Source: Vampirovibrio sp.
Lineage (GTDB): Bacteria; Cyanobacteriota; Vampirovibrionia; Vampirovibrionales; Vampirovibrionaceae
Assembly: GCA_021323475.1 (NCBI GenBank)
Contig: JAJQJM010000009.1
Location: 1-40,873 of the forward strand
Length of the DNA stretch: 40,873 nucleotides
Reading direction: 5' to 3'
The notes beneath the pieces were generated by a model. That model saw only the letters and a program-made list of their open reading frames with translations, had not been told where the DNA came from and made no database searches. The position numbers and the translations under genes are program-made. This document shows, in pieces, positions 24,962 to 33,718 of the stretch. The first letter of the stretch is position 1, and every line of letters starts with the position of its first letter.

Positions 24962-25510
24962 TCAAAGAGACGACGGCTGCACCTGTATTTCCCGCCTAAC
25001 CGTTTGCCCGGCAGGAATTTTCACTTCCATTCGTTCCTGGACCTGACGCTCGGCAACCGGACTACTGAGCGTTACGTAGTAGGTGCCTGGCAGCAGTTTG
25101 AGTTGATAGCTTCCGGATGCAGTGGGTTGAGTGCTGACCCACTGCCGACTGTCCTTGGCAATAGCGTTGATCACGGTTTGCTCCAGAACGTCGGGAGGGA
25201 CCGCACATTGTTTTTGACGGCTTTGCACCGGGCAAAAATTAACATTCCCCACCAGATAGCCGGACTCAGGCTTCCTAATAATTGATTCACGGCGCGCGGA
25301 ACGGTTTGGCCATATGGTTGCTCCAAACCCATAATAACCGTGACTGCCCCCATACCCGGACCCGTAAAATCCTCCAAACCCCGCGCCTCCATAATACCCA
25401 GAGCCAACCCCAATGCCAATGCCCAATTGAGCCATGACCTCCATAGGCTTAGCCCCTAGCAAGACAATCGTCAATAGCAAGCCGGTTCCGCAGACCTTGG
25501 CAACACTCAT
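24962..25510 (-). CDS. Secreted Gly/Tyr-rich protein with C-terminal beta-sandwich
   Basis: 182 aa. A signal peptide (KVCGTGLLLTIVLLGAKPMEVMAQ) precedes a Gly/Tyr-rich stretch (GIGVGSGYYGGAGFGGFYGS, about 30-65). A Cys pair and a C-terminal domain follow, where SYQLKLLPGTYYVTLSSPV resembles the end of carboxypeptidase-regulatory/Cna-B-like folds. It lies on the same strand downstream of the pilus chaperone, about 265 bp apart, and may be an accessory envelope or pilus protein. No family recognised. Confidence 0.6.
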   Translation of the reverse strand: MSVAKVCGTGLLLTIVLLGAKPMEVMAQLGIGIGVGSGYYGGAGFGGFYGSGYGGSHGYYGFGATIWPNRSARRESIIRKPESGYLVGNVNFCPVQSRQKQCAVPPDVLEQTVINAIAKDSRQWVSTQPTASGSYQLKLLPGTYYVTLSSPVAERQVQERMEVKIPAGQTVRREIQVQPSSL

Positions 25511-25775
25511 GCTCGGCTTCCTTTCAGTAGACTCCGGTTTGGAATCTTTTGCTTTCTGTTTGATTCTGCAAAAAGTGACGATGCCGTTCAGGAAGGTTCA
25601 ACCCGACCGATTGCGTTGCGTCTATACGCCAGCGGGCCCCTCCGCTCCCTATTCGCCTTCCTGACAAAAAAAGGGCACAGCAGGCCATGTTGCCCGGCCA
25701 TAAAGCGCCGAAACATTCAGCAACGGGCCGATAGACCGTATCGTTGCAAAGCTCAAAGACGGCCTTGATTCCCCC

Positions 25776-26651
25776 CTAGCCAGCCGGCACCGTAAAATTG
25801 CAGGTGGCAGGAATCGCCGGCTGAATATTACGCTCATCCACCAATTGCACGTCCATTTGGTATTCACCCGCATCCAGTCTGGACACTTTTTGCAATTCCA
25901 GCAGATTCTTTACCGTACGCAGCGAGCCGGGCATTACAATGATCAGGGTCGAATTCTGCATGTGCAATACATCCACCAATTGCCCGGAGCCACCAGATGA
26001 GGCTTTACGGTTAATGATCACGTTGCCGAACAGGCGGGCATGCTTAGCGCCCTGATTACTCAGGCTCAAGTCAACGGACACCAGACGCTTATCAGGCTGA
26101 TAGCCGCATTGCAGTCCCTCCACCTTTACCTTTGGAGCAGGGGCGCCTTTATAGGCATACACGGTCGTGGTGAAAATAGGCACCACGTCCAGCACGTTAT
26201 TCACAGCGGTCGCCTGCTGCTTGGCATCAGGCTCCAGCAGGCTGGTCGGCTGGAAATACAGTTGAAACGGATATTCGGCATTCTCAATGTCGTGCGGAAC
26301 CTTAACGATAAATCGCACCAGACGGGATTTACCCGGCAGCAGCTCGAACTCCTCCGGATTAATGCCGATGTTGTCCAGCAAGGATTCCTTATCTTTGGGC
26401 GGCTCCTGATACGTCAGTACGCCTTGCGGACTCAGCTCCCACAGCTTGGGAATCACCTTGAGGCGGATGGGCTTATTGCTGTTGCTGCTGACTCTCACCA
26501 CCCCGGAGGCCGTATCGGTTGTTGGCGATACCTGTAACTCCAGCCGGGATGCATCCAGGTAGTAACTGGACGTTGAAGCAATCCCGGCGGGAATGCCGGC
26601 CAGAATCAGAATCAGGCATTGGGCCATAAACAGAGCAAATTTTTTATTCAT
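25776..26651 (-). CDS. PapD-like periplasmic pilus chaperone
   Basis: 291 aa with a signal peptide (FALFMAQCLILILAGIPAGIAST). The mature part starts with a PapD-like Ig domain: YYLDASRLELQVSP, RVSSNSNKPIRLKVIPKLWE, LLPGKSRLVRFIVKVP, YPFQLYFQP. A second beta domain follows, with LSNQGAKHARLFGNVII. Chaperones of this kind cap pilin subunits in the periplasm by donor-strand complementation and deliver them to the usher. The sequence is far from classical FimC/PapD and closer in style to the alternative (CS1/archaic) chaperones. It sits between the two-domain pilin and the Gly-rich gene, on the strand opposite the usher. Confidence 0.75.
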   Translation of the reverse strand: MNKKFALFMAQCLILILAGIPAGIASTSSYYLDASRLELQVSPTTDTASGVVRVSSNSNKPIRLKVIPKLWELSPQGVLTYQEPPKDKESLLDNIGINPEEFELLPGKSRLVRFIVKVPHDIENAEYPFQLYFQPTSLLEPDAKQQATAVNNVLDVVPIFTTTVYAYKGAPAPKVKVEGLQCGYQPDKRLVSVDLSLSNQGAKHARLFGNVIINRKASSGGSGQLVDVLHMQNSTLIIVMPGSLRTVKNLLELQKVSRLDAGEYQMDVQLVDERNIQPAIPATCNFTVPAG

Positions 26652-26770
26652 GCGGACTACGATTCCTTCGGCTATGGTCTTTCACGTCTCTCATACTATG
26701 GTTATCGCGCATGGTTCAAACGACTCAAGTCAACAGGTTTCAATGTCAAACAAAATCAATCATTCTCGCG

Positions 26771-27700
26771 TTACAGGGTTGACCAAGTAAATAAAACCGG
26801 CGCACTCGTATAGGTACCAGCAGTGGTACTGTTGGTTGTAGTACCCTGATACCGGATTTGTATTTTGGCAGGCATGCTATTGATGTTGCCGCTGAACCCG
26901 CCACCCGCCGTCCCTGAAATACCAGTAACGGAACTATCCGGTGATGTTACCCCCGGTTGCAGGGTGGCTGTTAAGTTGGAGGTGCCGTTGGTCAACGTGA
27001 CCGTACCCGGTGAAAACATGTTCTGCGTTCCGGGAGACATTTTGTCCGGGTTGCCGCCGGACAGGGTGCAGGTAATATCCAGGCTGAACGGCCCGCCACC
27101 CGGCACGGCCTGCACCGGTTCGCTGCCGCAACTGACCGAAACCGGCGCCGTGGAAATATTGAGCGACAGGTACGCCGACGCATTGCCGTTATAACTTTCT
27201 TTATTACAAGACGGCGTGGTGCAGATGCGATATTTATAATAGGGCGGCGTCAACAATGAGTAATACATGCCGCCAGGGGTCGATTCCCTGGTTGTAATTT
27301 TATATTCGAATCTCAGCATTTTAGGCGTGGAGCCGCTGGAAAGCGTCCCGCTAAAGCCACTGCTGGTACCGGAAATGGAGGACACCGTATTATCCGGGGA
27401 AATCACCGTCGGCTGTAGCGTTGCTTGCAAAAAGCTGAGTCCCTTGTTCAGATAGACGGTCGTCGGCAGCATCATATTGCTGCTGCTGGAAGTAATCCGG
27501 TAGGAACCGGAGATAGCGCCGGGCGCATCAATCAGGCAATTCACATAGGCGGAAACGGTTCCACCTTCAGACGGAGCGCTTACCGTGGGGCTGGTGCAGG
27601 AAACCGCCACATCCTCAATGCTCTGCGCCCACCCGTAGCCGGAGGTAAATAGGAATAACCCCAATATGAATGGTAAAAGTAACGTGCGTATGTTCCGCAT
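26771..27700 (-). CDS. Two-domain pilin/adhesin subunit (tandem duplication of the pilin domain)
   Basis: 309 aa with a signal peptide ending near GYGWAQS. Two tandem copies of the domain of the 28302 pilin are visible. Domain 1 runs from VSCTSPTVSAPSEGG to SSGFSGTLSSG. Domain 2 runs from VSCGSEPVQAVPGG to GGGFSGNINSMPAKIQIRY and ends FTWSTL, identical to the pilin end TYTWSTL except for the first two residues. Each has the pattern ATLQP-x-SPD-x-V-x-ISGT-x-x-GFSG. In chaperone-usher pili a two-domain subunit is often the tip adhesin, and the last strand is the donor/acceptor element; this fits but is inferred. Confidence 0.7.
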   Translation of the reverse strand: MRNIRTLLLPFILGLFLFTSGYGWAQSIEDVAVSCTSPTVSAPSEGGTVSAYVNCLIDAPGAISGSYRITSSSSNMMLPTTVYLNKGLSFLQATLQPTVISPDNTVSSISGTSSGFSGTLSSGSTPKMLRFEYKITTRESTPGGMYYSLLTPPYYKYRICTTPSCNKESYNGNASAYLSLNISTAPVSVSCGSEPVQAVPGGGPFSLDITCTLSGGNPDKMSPGTQNMFSPGTVTLTNGTSNLTATLQPGVTSPDSSVTGISGTAGGGFSGNINSMPAKIQIRYQGTTTNSTTAGTYTSAPVLFTWSTL

Positions 27701-27800
27701 ACCGAACCTCTCAGCAAGCCGTGCCGAATTCTTTAATTATTATATCGCTATTCGGCCTCCCATGCCGGATAGTGGTTTAATAAACACCCCGGAAAGACGG

Positions 27801-28076
27801 TTAAAGTTCCATCCAAACCTCGTAGGTAATGCCCCCTTTGGCCTGTTCCCGCAAGCTGATATGCGTATCGGGATCGTAATTCCCCGCCGAATTCGACAAC
27901 CCGCTTGGATGTTTTTGAGACCTCAAATTTAATTCATTCGGCGGCACGAACAGGGACATAATGGCCTGGGCGCCGCCCCCTTCCGCTTGGGCATCCTGGG
28001 CTTCCAGGCCACATAATACCAGGGCGAGCGTAACAAATAACCAGACTTTTAAATAATGCAGAACAGCAATATACAT
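27801..28076 (-). CDS. Small secreted protein of the pilus cluster
   Basis: 91 aa. The signal peptide VWLFVTLALVLCGLEAQDAQA is followed by about 57 mature residues with no Cys and a hydrophobic end (GGITYEVWMEL) that could act as a terminal strand. It sits between the major pilin and the two-domain pilin. Possibly a short pilus subunit, adaptor or terminator of pilus growth; not recognised. Confidence 0.55.
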   Translation of the reverse strand: MYIAVLHYLKVWLFVTLALVLCGLEAQDAQAEGGGAQAIMSLFVPPNELNLRSQKHPSGLSNSAGNYDPDTHISLREQAKGGITYEVWMEL

Positions 28077-28187
28077 GGCAAAAGCCCTCTTCCGTGAATG
28101 GACAAAACCAAGTTCAGTATGATTTCTGATTCAGTACGATTCTCTCTGAAGCTAGAAGAGCGCCCCGTGCACTTGTTTTCACACGAA

Positions 28188-28226
28188 AACAACAGGGCAT
28201 TCCAAAATGTGGGATACCCTGTTGTT
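28188..28226 (-). terminator. Terminator-like hairpin after the major pilin gene
   Basis: AACAACAGGG (28188-28197) pairs with CCCTGTTGTT (28217-28226), ten base pairs; on the minus strand a TTTTCGTG tail follows. It is 75 bp after the pilin stop and before the next gene, so it could give a strong single-gene pilin transcript with limited read-through. Confidence 0.55.
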
Positions 28227-28301
28227 CGAATGTTAACGATTTTTCTGAAGGGGTTACGGATTAATTATCAAGTTATTGTAACAATCGCCTTCAAAATTGC
28301 C

Positions 28302-28778
28302 TTACAGTGTGGACCAGGTATAGGTCGTGGTGCCGGTATAAGTACCGGACTTGGTAGAGGCCGTCGTGTTCACGTTGTAAGTGGCCTGCACTTTGGCTGG
28401 CAGACTTTGAATCGTACCGGAAAAGCCGGAACTGCTGCCGGAAATGGATGTAATGGTTCCATCCGGTGAAGTAACGGAGGATTCCAGATTGGCAGTCAGG
28501 GTGTTGCTGCCTGAAGTCAAGGTAACTGCACCGGGGCCAAAGGAGTTTGCGGTGCCACTGGCCAGATTATTCGGGTTACCAGTAATGCTGCAGGTCACGT
28601 TCAGCGCGTTGGTGCCGGACGATGCCGTGACAGACGGACTGGTACAGCTAACTACTGTCTGAACCGGAACCACCAGAGTCATGGTAGCGCTGGCGCTGCC
28701 ACTATCAGCGTTGGCAACCGTTGCCGTAGCGAAAATACCAATCAGGGTCAAGGCGATTAAGGAGGAAAAATTTTTCAT
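28302..28778 (-). CDS. Probable major pilin subunit (chaperone-usher type)
   Basis: 158 aa. The signal peptide NFSSLIALTLIGIFATATVANA is followed by a single beta-rich domain, Ser/Thr/Gly-rich and poor in charges. The pattern VVSCTSPSVTASSG, NVTCSITGNPNN, NTLTANLESSVTSPDG, TSISGSSSGFSG and a final TYTWSTL is repeated twice in the 26771 gene. Size, composition, promoter and terminator fit the abundant shaft subunit. The ATG has AAGGA upstream at a longish distance. It is divergent from the usher across a 300-bp region that holds a palindrome. Confidence 0.7.
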   Translation of the reverse strand: MKNFSSLIALTLIGIFATATVANADSGSASATMTLVVPVQTVVSCTSPSVTASSGTNALNVTCSITGNPNNLASGTANSFGPGAVTLTSGSNTLTANLESSVTSPDGTITSISGSSSGFSGTIQSLPAKVQATYNVNTTASTKSGTYTGTTTYTWSTL

Positions 28779-28878
28779 AGGCTCGGCTCATCCTTCTTTT
28801 CTTTGATAACCGCAACAAAGTTGGCCCTAGATCGGGGGCGCTGTGTTGAGAGGTGACGCTTTCCACTTATGATTTCAA

Positions 28879-28908
28879 TTTATATTGTTTCGCAGAAGTT
28901 TAAATCAA
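28879..28908 (-). promoter_or_regulatory. Predicted promoter of the major pilin gene
   Basis: On the minus strand TTGATT (28908-28903), 18-bp spacer, TATAAA (28884-28879). The leader to the ATG would be about 95 nt. Confidence 0.45.
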
Positions 28909-29018
28909 CCAAAGGATTTACTTCCCATTAGGGGTAATAAAATTATATGATTTATTCAGGAAAGTGAACAGATCGAATTTCGTTTGAGAAAGCCTGGCCC
29001 CAAGCGGCTTTTGTATAT

Positions 29019-29040
29019 CAATATACAAAACCACCTCCTT
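29019..29040. promoter_or_regulatory. Perfect 22-bp palindrome, candidate operator
   Basis: TTTTGTATAT-CA-ATATACAAAA: 10-bp arms around CA, 35 bp before the usher start and in the divergent usher/pilin region. It is the size and symmetry of a dimeric regulator site. It resembles a LexA-type core (GTATATnnATATAC) but lacks the outer CTG/CAG. Confidence 0.55.
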
Positions 29041-29074
29041 TAATTAGTGGAAAAATGCTTAAAAGAGCTATTCG

Positions 29075-32000
29075 TTGCATTCAGTTCATGTTGTATCCCT
29101 TTTTGGCCAGCTCGGCCCTGAGGCGTTTCGCCGGGGTCCTTTCAGCAAGCTGTCTGCATACTCGCCTCTTTCTCATTCAAAACCTTTCAAAAGTCGGCTG
29201 GGTCTATTGGTATCGCTTCTGGTTTTATTATGCGGGCATTGCCAACCGTCCGCTCTGGCGGCGGAACATGCGGCCGATTCCCCTTTAAAGGCGACCGATC
29301 AGAAAAATCTCGCGGTTAAGCCGGATTTCGTGACCTTGACCTTGCAAAACAGCCTGTCTCAGGATGCGGAGATCGTCCAATGGCCGGACGGCGGATTTTC
29401 CGTGCCGGTTAAAACCTTTGCCGCGCTGCTGGATATTGACGCGCAATTATCGGAAGCGGAAAAACGCTTGTTCTGGATTGACCCTCAAACCGGCCAAACC
29501 GTGGAATTGTATTGGGAACAAAACCGCCTGCTGATGAACGGGCAGGAAGTACCGGTTGGCCCCCATGCGCCGGTACGGTTAAGCGGCCTGCTGATTAATG
29601 ACGATGTGTATCTGGATCAGGCGGCGTTCTCCCAGTTATTTCAAGTCACCTTCAAGCTGGACAGAGAGAACACCACCCTGGATCTTTCCACCAGCCGGAA
29701 ACTTCGGCTGCCCACAACCGATAACACGGCCGCATCCGCATCCGATATGACGATCAACGCCCGCGTTATCCGGACGCCGGAAATCAGCCGAAACCTGGTG
29801 GACAAAATTTATCTTCAACATTCCAGCAACTACGGCTATCAGGTTTCCAAGCAGCCGGTCGGCACACAAAACCAGATAGACAGCACCTATTTTTCTTCGC
29901 TGGTGGACACGTCCACGGTTGGTGTCCGAGGATCGATTCTGGGGCTGGATTATTACGTAAAACCTTCGATTATCCGGTTCAATAAAAAAGCCAATTTCGA
30001 ACGCGTGGAATGGTCCATTCAACATGAGGGTAAAAACAATATTATTAGCCTGGGCAGTACGGATGCGGGACTAAGTACCCTCACCACGCCTTCGTTAAAT
30101 ATTTGGGGACTCAAGCTGGCCTCTAAAAACGCAACGGGCCCCACCCTGTTTCCGCAACAAGGATACGAGTTTTCCGGCAAGGCCGGTAACGGCAACCAGG
30201 TAATTATTCGCGTTAATGATCGGACCGTGCAGACCGTAACCGCCCAGGACTACACCTACGAGCTTGAGCCGGTTTACCTGCAACCTCAGGCCATGAGCCA
30301 CATCCAGATTTTTGAAAAGGACAGCCAGAATCAGGAAAAGCTACTGGTCGATAAAACCGTCGGGAATTTCTCCAGCCTGCTACCCAAGGGGGAAGCGGGC
30401 TATTCGGCATTTGCCGGACGGGTGCCGCTGCAGTTTCATCCGTTGATTCCGGATCTGAAAACCCCGATTTTGATGCCCCAGTCTGAAAAATGGCTGGCTG
30501 GCGGACGCCTGTTCTACGGCCTGGGACACCGAATGACCGTGGGCGTTTCCGCGGCAGGGGATCATATTTTCGGAAAACCGGAAACCTACTTCACCAGCCT
30601 GAATCCGTATTCGGTGGACCTGACCGGATTCAGCAGCTACCAGCGGGACGCCAATTTTTTCAGCGGAGAGAACGCCTCCGTGACCATGCGCTACCAATTA
30701 ACCGACCGCTGGCTGGCCACGGCCGACCTGGGCATGTCGCGCATGCGCTTGAAGTCCGGCACTTTGCTAGACATCCCCGATTCATCCTCCGGTAAGGCCG
30801 CCCAATTGCACCTGGAGCGGCAAGGCTCCCTGCTGTCCTGGTATGTGGATGCCTTTCATTACGATCCGTATTACTACACCCCCACCGCCTCGCTCTACGG
30901 CAACACCTTATATGACAAGCGCGGCCTGGGCGCGGGCGTAAACGGCACCGTTTCCAAATTCCTGACCCTGAATTACAACGTCAACTGGAGCCATTACCAA
31001 ACCAACCTAGAGCGGCTGATACCGGGCGGCCTGATCAATGCGGACCGCTGGGGCGGGACTGTGAGTACCCAATTGAACAATAACAATTACGTGGCCGCCA
31101 CCTTCAACTGGGTCAAAGGCACCAATCATGAACGGGAATTCATCCAGCGTTTCCTGGACATCGATTACCGCACTCAATCCCTGCCCTGGGGCATTCAAGG
31201 GCAAATCAAGGCTAGCCATTACTACACTAATACCTTGTTTTTGCCGTCCAAAACCCTGGGCACCGAATTATTGGAAACACCGTACATCAATAACATCCTG
31301 GATACCTCGCTGGATATTCCCATCAACCGGCGCAGGCAAACCCATGTCAAAATCGGCAACCGTCTATCCAGCTTCGTGAATTACGGTTATATTCAAGGTT
31401 TTTTCCGCTACAAACAGCTCTTTATGGAACCGGTAGCCCAGGTCAGCTACGGGGACAGGCCCCAAACCCAAAACCGCTACGGGCTGAAGTTGGGCTATGA
31501 ATTCAAAAGCGGCGCTCGAATCAGTGTGGCCTACTATAAGATTGCCAGTTCGTTTCAACCAGGGCTTGGCATATCGGTGCGCCCTACCATTAAAACGGAT
31601 CAGTTTTATGTTGATTTCGCCGATGTGCTTGGGCTACTGGGGCACCGCTTAACCTCTCTGGGCCCCGGCGCGGATACCGCCGGCATGATTACCGGCATCC
31701 TGTTTGTGGATTACAAACCAAACGGCAAGCCGGACAAAACGGAGCCGGGCCTTCATGGCGTTAAATTGATTATCGATAAATCCAGAGTGGTGGAAACCGA
31801 CAAAAGCGGACAATACCAGGTCAGTGGACTATCCGCCGGATACCATACCCTGGAGGTATTACCGGACGCCTTACCGCTGACTATTAGCGCCGAAAATCCC
31901 ATTTACCGAATCAAGGTGCGCGAAGGCAAGAAGCACCGGGTCGATATCGCTCTCATGCCGGAAGGGGGCGTTTTAAAAGGCCGTCTGGAGCTGGTGGATA

Positions 32001-32275
32001 CGGTGGACAAATCCATGAACCCCAAACATATCATTCTGGTATTGCGAAACGAACGCGGCGATAGCGTAAAATACACCTCCGTCGATGAGCAGGGGCGCTA
32101 TAAATTCAGCAACGTGCCTGCCGGGCGCTATTCCATCGATTTGGAGGCAAGGATGAAAGCAAGCGGACGTTATAAAATTCTGGCCGCGCCATCGTCCGTG
32201 GAATTGAGCATTCCCCGGCATTACTCGGAAATCCAGGAAATTCCCAACCTGAACCTGAAACTGCTGGCATTATAA
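29075..32275 (+). CDS. Outer-membrane usher-like protein with C-terminal Ig-like (SdrD-B/CarboxypepD-reg) domains
   Basis: 1066 aa. The frame has no early ATG; TTG 29075 is the first start and AGAG lies upstream. The signal peptide RLGLLVSLLVLLCGHCQPSALA follows an n-region of about 40 residues, longer than usual. Next comes an usher N-terminal domain, then a long alternating beta-barrel region rich in Tyr/Gln, with VNDRTVQTV, LLPKGEAGYSAFAGR and SVDLTGFSSY typical of CS1-type/alternative ushers. The last 200 residues hold two Ig-like modules: GILFVDYKPNGKPDKTEPGL with DKSGQYQVSGLSAGYHTLEV, and VDEQGRYKFSNVPAGRYSID. The usher is the outer-membrane pore that assembles chaperone-bound pilins. 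It is divergent from the chaperone and pilins. Confidence 0.8.
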   Translation: MHSVHVVSLFGQLGPEAFRRGPFSKLSAYSPLSHSKPFKSRLGLLVSLLVLLCGHCQPSALAAEHAADSPLKATDQKNLAVKPDFVTLTLQNSLSQDAEIVQWPDGGFSVPVKTFAALLDIDAQLSEAEKRLFWIDPQTGQTVELYWEQNRLLMNGQEVPVGPHAPVRLSGLLINDDVYLDQAAFSQLFQVTFKLDRENTTLDLSTSRKLRLPTTDNTAASASDMTINARVIRTPEISRNLVDKIYLQHSSNYGYQVSKQPVGTQNQIDSTYFSSLVDTSTVGVRGSILGLDYYVKPSIIRFNKKANFERVEWSIQHEGKNNIISLGSTDAGLSTLTTPSLNIWGLKLASKNATGPTLFPQQGYEFSGKAGNGNQVIIRVNDRTVQTVTAQDYTYELEPVYLQPQAMSHIQIFEKDSQNQEKLLVDKTVGNFSSLLPKGEAGYSAFAGRVPLQFHPLIPDLKTPILMPQSEKWLAGGRLFYGLGHRMTVGVSAAGDHIFGKPETYFTSLNPYSVDLTGFSSYQRDANFFSGENASVTMRYQLTDRWLATADLGMSRMRLKSGTLLDIPDSSSGKAAQLHLERQGSLLSWYVDAFHYDPYYYTPTASLYGNTLYDKRGLGAGVNGTVSKFLTLNYNVNWSHYQTNLERLIPGGLINADRWGGTVSTQLNNNNYVAATFNWVKGTNHEREFIQRFLDIDYRTQSLPWGIQGQIKASHYYTNTLFLPSKTLGTELLETPYINNILDTSLDIPINRRRQTHVKIGNRLSSFVNYGYIQGFFRYKQLFMEPVAQVSYGDRPQTQNRYGLKLGYEFKSGARISVAYYKIASSFQPGLGISVRPTIKTDQFYVDFADVLGLLGHRLTSLGPGADTAGMITGILFVDYKPNGKPDKTEPGLHGVKLIIDKSRVVETDKSGQYQVSGLSAGYHTLEVLPDALPLTISAENPIYRIKVREGKKHRVDIALMPEGGVLKGRLELVDTVDKSMNPKHIILVLRNERGDSVKYTSVDEQGRYKFSNVPAGRYSIDLEARMKASGRYKILAAPSSVELSIPRHYSEIQEIPNLNLKLLAL

Positions 32276-32448
32276 ACGTGAACCGTGCCTGTACCGGCTT
32301 TGCCCAAACCCGCTTTTCCACTTCTTCCCTTTGGCAGTAACGCACTGTTGCCCGACTTCTGTAAATATCTGGTTACGTTTACTCAACTTTCCAGAGAAAG
32401 GTCCGAAACATCTAAAACCAGTCGTTCTTTACAGGAAGAAAGATTAGT

Positions 32449-33273
32449 GTGTTTAGAAGAAGCAAATTAAGCCCGGCCATACACCATAGCGGCAATACCA
32501 TGCTGGAGTACGGCTTGATCGGGTCACTTGTCGTCCTGGTCTGCATTGCAGCATTCAATGACGTTAGCAGTAAATTTAAAGCCTGGTTCACCGGCATTAA
32601 AGGCGATATGAAAAACCAGGTCAGCGCGACAGCAACCGCCAACGCTTCCCAGCTGAAAGCCATGACCACCTATGAAGCCCAGCAGGCTGTAAAAAAGGCC
32701 CAACAAGGCACCCCCAGCAGCGGTTTGCTATGCCCGGCGGGTGGCTGCGCCAGTTTGGCCATACAACCCTACGATCCTGCTCAAACCGCTGGCGCAAACG
32801 GTGGTATCGATATTGTGGATGAATACGCCAACAAAATTAAAGCATTAGCCGACGAATTGGAGCTGAACTCGAATGTTCACCCTGACTTCATTGAAATGCT
32901 TGTCGATTTAGCAGACGAAGGACATCGTGTGGCGGGCGATGAGCGGTCGGTACTGACTTATACGCAGTCCAGCGACGGTGGTTTTGATTTCAGCATCCAG
33001 GATCGGTACCATCAAACCGAAAACCGGGCGATGAATTATTTAAATGCACATCCGAACGAATTGACGCCGGAACAGGCCCAACTGCTGAGGCAGGCATCGG
33101 ACAATATCAAACTGCAAATGGCTGATTTCATTGGCAATGCCGACCCCGGATCACTCAGCGGAATGAACATCAATCAGAAGTTCACCGATAGCGGCGGCGG
33201 TAAAGGCGCAACCTACGTTGATACCCAAGCCACCAAAATTTGCGGCACATCCGGCTCCGGCAACTGTAATTGA
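32449..33273 (+). CDS. Flp-type pilin N-terminus with long C-terminal domain
   Basis: 274 aa from GTG 32449 (GGAAG upstream). The N-terminus carries a class IVb/Flp signal: HHSG followed by NTMLEYGLIGSLVVLVCIAA, with Glu at +5 and Tyr at +6 after the cleavage site, then a single hydrophobic helix. Flp pilins are normally 50-80 aa. Here about 220 residues follow: an Ala/Gln linker, two Cys at CPAGGCA, and a helical domain (VDEYANKIKALADELEL, LTPEQAQLLRQASDNIKLQM) with two Cys at the end (ICGTSGSGNC). It could be a minor Tad pilin (TadE-like role) or a pseudopilin displaying a helical domain. It is about 170 bp downstream of the usher; operon membership is unclear. Confidence 0.7.
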   Translation: MFRRSKLSPAIHHSGNTMLEYGLIGSLVVLVCIAAFNDVSSKFKAWFTGIKGDMKNQVSATATANASQLKAMTTYEAQQAVKKAQQGTPSSGLLCPAGGCASLAIQPYDPAQTAGANGGIDIVDEYANKIKALADELELNSNVHPDFIEMLVDLADEGHRVAGDERSVLTYTQSSDGGFDFSIQDRYHQTENRAMNYLNAHPNELTPEQAQLLRQASDNIKLQMADFIGNADPGSLSGMNINQKFTDSGGGKGATYVDTQATKICGTSGSGNCN

Positions 33274-33325
33274 GCTGCGTTCAGGCTCAGACATTTACCC
33301 AAGTATCCATAGGATTTAACAGGAC

Positions 33326-33673
33326 TTAGCCCTGAATATTAACGCTTCGCCTGCTACCGGTTGGCCGCCTCTGGTGCCGAGACGGTGCGCTACGAGGTCG
33401 CGTCCCAAGCGCGGCATCCAGGCTTTCCCTTTCCTCTAGCCAGGCTTCCAGCCAAGTTTCAAAATCCTGTTTGCTTTTGGAAGACTGCCATTCTTCATAC
33501 CGCCGAGTCAGCCATTTTTGGTATTTGTCCTGCGGCTTGGAAGATGGCTCCGCCAACAGAGAGGTCGTTTCGGAAGGCCTATAAGCAGGTGGTTCTTGGG
33601 ATGGGGATTGCGGATGGACGGGTTTCCTGGCGCCGCAGCAACTGGCAAATAAAGAGGTAATCATAGAACTCAT
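33326..33673 (-). CDS. Hypothetical protein, Arg/Ser-rich ends with helical middle
   Basis: 115 aa from ATG 33673, preferred over the TTG one codon upstream because GGAG lies 9 bases before it. The N-terminus SMITSLFASCCGARK has two adjacent Cys after a short hydrophobic stretch, too short for a standard lipoprotein signal. The middle (KYQKWLTRRYEEWQSSKSKQ) is a Trp-rich charged helix, and the tail is Arg/Ser-rich and disordered. Not recognised. The gene is convergent with the Flp-like pilin. Confidence 0.5.
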   Translation of the reverse strand: MSSMITSLFASCCGARKPVHPQSPSQEPPAYRPSETTSLLAEPSSKPQDKYQKWLTRRYEEWQSSKSKQDFETWLEAWLEERESLDAALGTRPRSAPSRHQRRPTGSRRSVNIQG

Positions 33674-33718
33674 CAAGGCAAGTCTCCATGGTTAAACAGC
33701 ATTAAATTTTACTTAGAA

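Noticed and set aside
29019-29040. LexA box
   Set aside because: The core is similar, but the outer CTG...CAG bases that define known LexA sites are absent, so only a generic palindrome is claimed.
29055-29288. 77-aa ORF with ATG just before the usher
   Set aside because: It is out of frame with the usher and overlaps its signal-peptide region; composition is not protein-like. A frameshift of the usher start was considered, but the TTG at 29075 gives a workable start.
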